A stretch of DNA of 64,000 nt from NCBI RefSeq assembly GCF_013391635.1, contig NZ_JACAWU010000001.1:744001-808000 (forward strand), written 5' to 3'. Position numbers and translations under genes: made by a program. How positions within the stretch are numbered: position 1 is the stretch's first letter; each line of letters begins with the position of its first letter. Source of the DNA: Natronomonas gomsonensis. GTDB lineage: Archaea > Halobacteriota > Halobacteria > Halobacteriales > Haloarculaceae. This document shows positions 61,957 to 64,000 of the stretch, piece by piece. The notes under the pieces were generated by a model. It saw only the letters and a program-made list of their open reading frames with translations. It made no database searches and had not been told where the DNA came from.

Positions 61957-62886
61957 ATGGAACTCGTCACGCTGGGTGCGGCCGCGTTGGAACTCGCGCC
62001 GCCGGGGAGCGAACGGCTCGAAACGGCCCAAACGCTCGACGTGGGCGTCACCGGGCCGGAGTGCAACGCCGCGGCGGCGGCGGGCCGAGTCGGAGCGGAA
62101 CCGGTGTGGCTCTCGCGACTTCCGTCGGGACCGCTCGGTGCTCGCGTCGAGGGCGAACTCCGTGGCCACGGCGTCGAAGTCGTCGCCGACAGCGCCACGG
62201 GTCGACAGGGGCTGACGTTCTTCGAGCGCGGCCGCACGCCGCGTCCGGACGCCCGCATCGACGACATCGGGAACGCGGTCGTCGAGGGGCTGACGATGGA
62301 TTCGATTCCGACCGACCGCGTGGAGGCCGCCGACACCGCCTACGTCACCGCCGCGACGCCGCGGGCGTCGACGGGGCTGGCCGGTGCGACCGCGAAGTTC
62401 CTCAAGACCGCAAGCGACGCGGGCGCGAGGACAGCACTCGGCGTTTTGGACACTCGAGGGTGGCGCGACCTCGACTCCGCACGGGAGACCCTGGAGGGAC
62501 TGTTGCCCGCCGTCGACGTGCTGGTCGGCACTGCAGACGCCGTCGAGGCGGTGTTCGACCGGGGCGGCGAACCCTCGAAAGTGACCCACGCGCTGGCGTC
62601 GTCCCACGACCTCGAGACGGTGGCGTTGTGTCGGACATCCGACGCCGCAGTGTGGCACGACTCGACGGTTCACGGCTTCGAGCGGCCCGAGGTCGATTCG
62701 GTCGACGCGACCGGCGCCGTCGACGCCTTCGCCGGCGCCTTCCTCGCCGGTCTCGACGGCGGAGTCAAGGCTGCATTGCGACGGGGTATCGCCGCCGACG
62801 CGCTCGTCAGGACGACGCCCGAGGCGCTGCCGACGTTCTCTAGTGACGAAGTCGAGGCCGTCGCGGAGACGCTCGAACGAACCTAA
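61957..62886 (+). CDS. PfkB-family carbohydrate kinase
   Basis: 309 residues. The ribokinase fold is shown by the N-terminal 'GVTGPECNAAAAAGRVGAE' glycine/asparagine motif and the C-terminal 'DATGAVDAFAGAFLAGL' (250-266), where D256 is the catalytic base. The usual GAGD is GAVD here, a change in the anion hole. Substrate could be 2-keto-3-deoxygluconate, ribose or fructose phosphates; no neighbour decides. An 'ATTTGTATTC' element lies about 25 nt upstream. Confidence 0.82.
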   Translation: MELVTLGAAALELAPPGSERLETAQTLDVGVTGPECNAAAAAGRVGAEPVWLSRLPSGPLGARVEGELRGHGVEVVADSATGRQGLTFFERGRTPRPDARIDDIGNAVVEGLTMDSIPTDRVEAADTAYVTAATPRASTGLAGATAKFLKTASDAGARTALGVLDTRGWRDLDSARETLEGLLPAVDVLVGTADAVEAVFDRGGEPSKVTHALASSHDLETVALCRTSDAAVWHDSTVHGFERPEVDSVDATGAVDAFAGAFLAGLDGGVKAALRRGIAADALVRTTPEALPTFSSDEVEAVAETLERT

Positions 62887-62889
62887 TCG

Positions 62890-64000
62890 TCAGTCGTCGG
62901 CGACTTCCAGCCCGCCGGGGGCCTCCACGTCGTCGGGGTCGACGACGCTGTCAGTCCAGGTCCCGCGGAGGAACCACGCGCCGGTGGTCAGCGCCGAGGC
63001 CACGAAGGAGATGGCGACGGCGTACCAGACACCGACGACGCCCCACCCGAGCACGGTCAGGAAGACGAAGGAAAGCGGGATGCGGAACAGCCACAACTCC
63101 TGGACGGAGAGCAACATCGCCGCTCGGGTCGATCCCGATCCCCGGAATCCGCCCAACACGACCTGAAACACGCCGAGGAAGACGTAGGCGGGGCCGGCGA
63201 TGCGGATGTAGGCGGCGCCGTACTCGATGACGGTTCCCGCGGCGGCGTCGCCGGGTGGGAGGAAGACGCCGGTTATCGCTTCGGCGAAGGGGTATGCGGC
63301 CGCGACGAGGACGAAAAAGGCCCCGGCGACGGTCGCACTCGCGAGGAAGACGGCCCGTTTCGCCCGGTCGGTGTGGCCGGCGCCGAGGTTCTGGCCGACG
63401 ACGGTTTCGGTGCCACGGGCGAAGCCGAGTGCCGGCAGGAACAGCAGCGACGCGAGGCGGTTGACGATGCCGTAGGCGGCGACGGCGTCGTCGCCGGCGA
63501 GGGCGATGATAGCCGTCATCGCGGCGATGCCGCCCGAGCGGAGCCCCTGTTCGGCGCCGATGGGAGCTCCCACGTCGAGGATTTTGCGAACGGTCTCCCG
63601 TCGGAGCAGGAAGTCCGAAAGCTCCGGCGAGAGTCCCACGTCGCCGAACAAAAGCAGGTACAGCCCGATTACCGCCGGGAAGAAGCGGGCGACGACGGTG
63701 GCGATAGCCGCGCCCTTGACGCCGTAGCCCTCGAAGCCGGTCAGCGCGAACAGCGTCGTCTGGAGGGACTCGGTTCCCGTCCACGCGAACATCGGGTTGT
63801 CGACGAACCCCAAGACGAGAAACGGGTCCAAGGCGACGTTGAGCGCGACGCTACCGGCCATGAGGTACAGCGGCGTCCTCGTGTCGCCCCACCCGCGCAT
63901 GAGCGCGTCGAAGATGAAGAACCAGAACATGAAGATGACGCCGAGGAAGACGACTCTGGTGTAGTCGGTGGCGTAGGTGTGAGCGGCGGTGCCGGGGGTC
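62890..64000 (-). CDS. MATE-family exporter, N-terminal part beyond the window
   Basis: The frame is open to the right edge, so the N-terminal helices are missing; about 370 residues are present. It has MATE features: 'FDALMRGWGDTRTPLYL', 'GSVALNVALDPFLVLGF', 'EQGLRSGGIAAMTAII' and 'VGQNLGAGHTDRA'. It differs in sequence from the complete MATE gene at 7397, so they are not recent copies. It converges on the PfkB gene with 3 nt between. Confidence 0.88.
   Translation of the reverse strand, partial: TPGTAAHTYATDYTRVVFLGVIFMFWFFIFDALMRGWGDTRTPLYLMAGSVALNVALDPFLVLGFVDNPMFAWTGTESLQTTLFALTGFEGYGVKGAAIATVVARFFPAVIGLYLLLFGDVGLSPELSDFLLRRETVRKILDVGAPIGAEQGLRSGGIAAMTAIIALAGDDAVAAYGIVNRLASLLFLPALGFARGTETVVGQNLGAGHTDRAKRAVFLASATVAGAFFVLVAAAYPFAEAITGVFLPPGDAAAGTVIEYGAAYIRIAGPAYVFLGVFQVVLGGFRGSGSTRAAMLLSVQELWLFRIPLSFVFLTVLGWGVVGVWYAVAISFVASALTTGAWFLRGTWTDSVVDPDDVEAPGGLEVADD

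Overview
The window is ordinary core chromosome of a halophilic archaeon (class Halobacteria). The evidence is: high G+C, very acidic proteins (long Asp/Glu-rich linkers), archaeal PCNA, thermosome, ABCE1/Rli1 and archaemetzincin, a twin-domain TatC that is known from haloarchaea, a tRNA without an encoded CCA end, and TATA-like boxes about 25-30 nt upstream of many start codons, as expected for leaderless transcripts. I cannot name the genus from sequence alone. I see no provirus, insertion sequence, CRISPR array or rRNA operon, and coding density is high, with many 4-nt stop/start overlaps.

Layout. 1-2.4 kb: a 5'-truncated SDR reductase, a LOG-like protein, a small membrane protein and PCNA. 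2.5-7.3 kb: a leftward 2-oxoacid dehydrogenase operon (E1 alpha, E1 beta, E2), with lipoyl synthase upstream of it in the same direction; the E3 subunit (lpdA) lies separately at 17.5-18.9 kb. 7.4-14 kb: MATE exporter, Ski2/Hel308-like helicase, RidA, tRNA-Ser(GGA) and a thermosome subunit. 14-21 kb: DUF2270 membrane protein, prephenate dehydratase, cupin/zinc-ribbon protein, lpdA, RlmE methyltransferase, and an archaeosine/queuosine-precursor transporter paired with a ribbon-helix-helix regulator. 21-24 kb: divergent twin-TatC and TatC, the Tat export core.

24-41 kb is rich in amino-acid biosynthesis: metY-metX-metY2, serB, serA and thrC. Interspersed are an RND/MMPL exporter and a tandem pair of large alpha/beta hydrolases of unknown substrate. 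41-49 kb: F420-dependent NADP reductase, HAD/UPF0146 operon, archaemetzincin, a winged-helix regulator, EMC6-like protein with ABCE1, a YgfZ-like protein and several small conserved haloarchaeal proteins. 49.8-55.5 kb: ThiD-ThiN, then a TRAP-TAXI transporter operon (Tat-exported lipoprotein, DUF1850 protein, fused permease). 55.6-64 kb: mutS coupled to a membrane glycosyltransferase, mutL, a PfkB kinase and the 3' part of a second MATE exporter.

The least explained signals are non-coding. Three intergenic regions (about 690-890, 14017-14157, 18961-19140) carry clusters of short perfect inverted repeats, mostly with exactly 3-nt loops, flanked by T- and A-runs. They share sequence fragments and occur in codirectional, convergent and divergent contexts. 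Other points worth a second look are the tandem hydrolase pair, an inverted repeat bracketing the second metY promoter, and the repeated use of CTAG as a shared stop between convergent genes.
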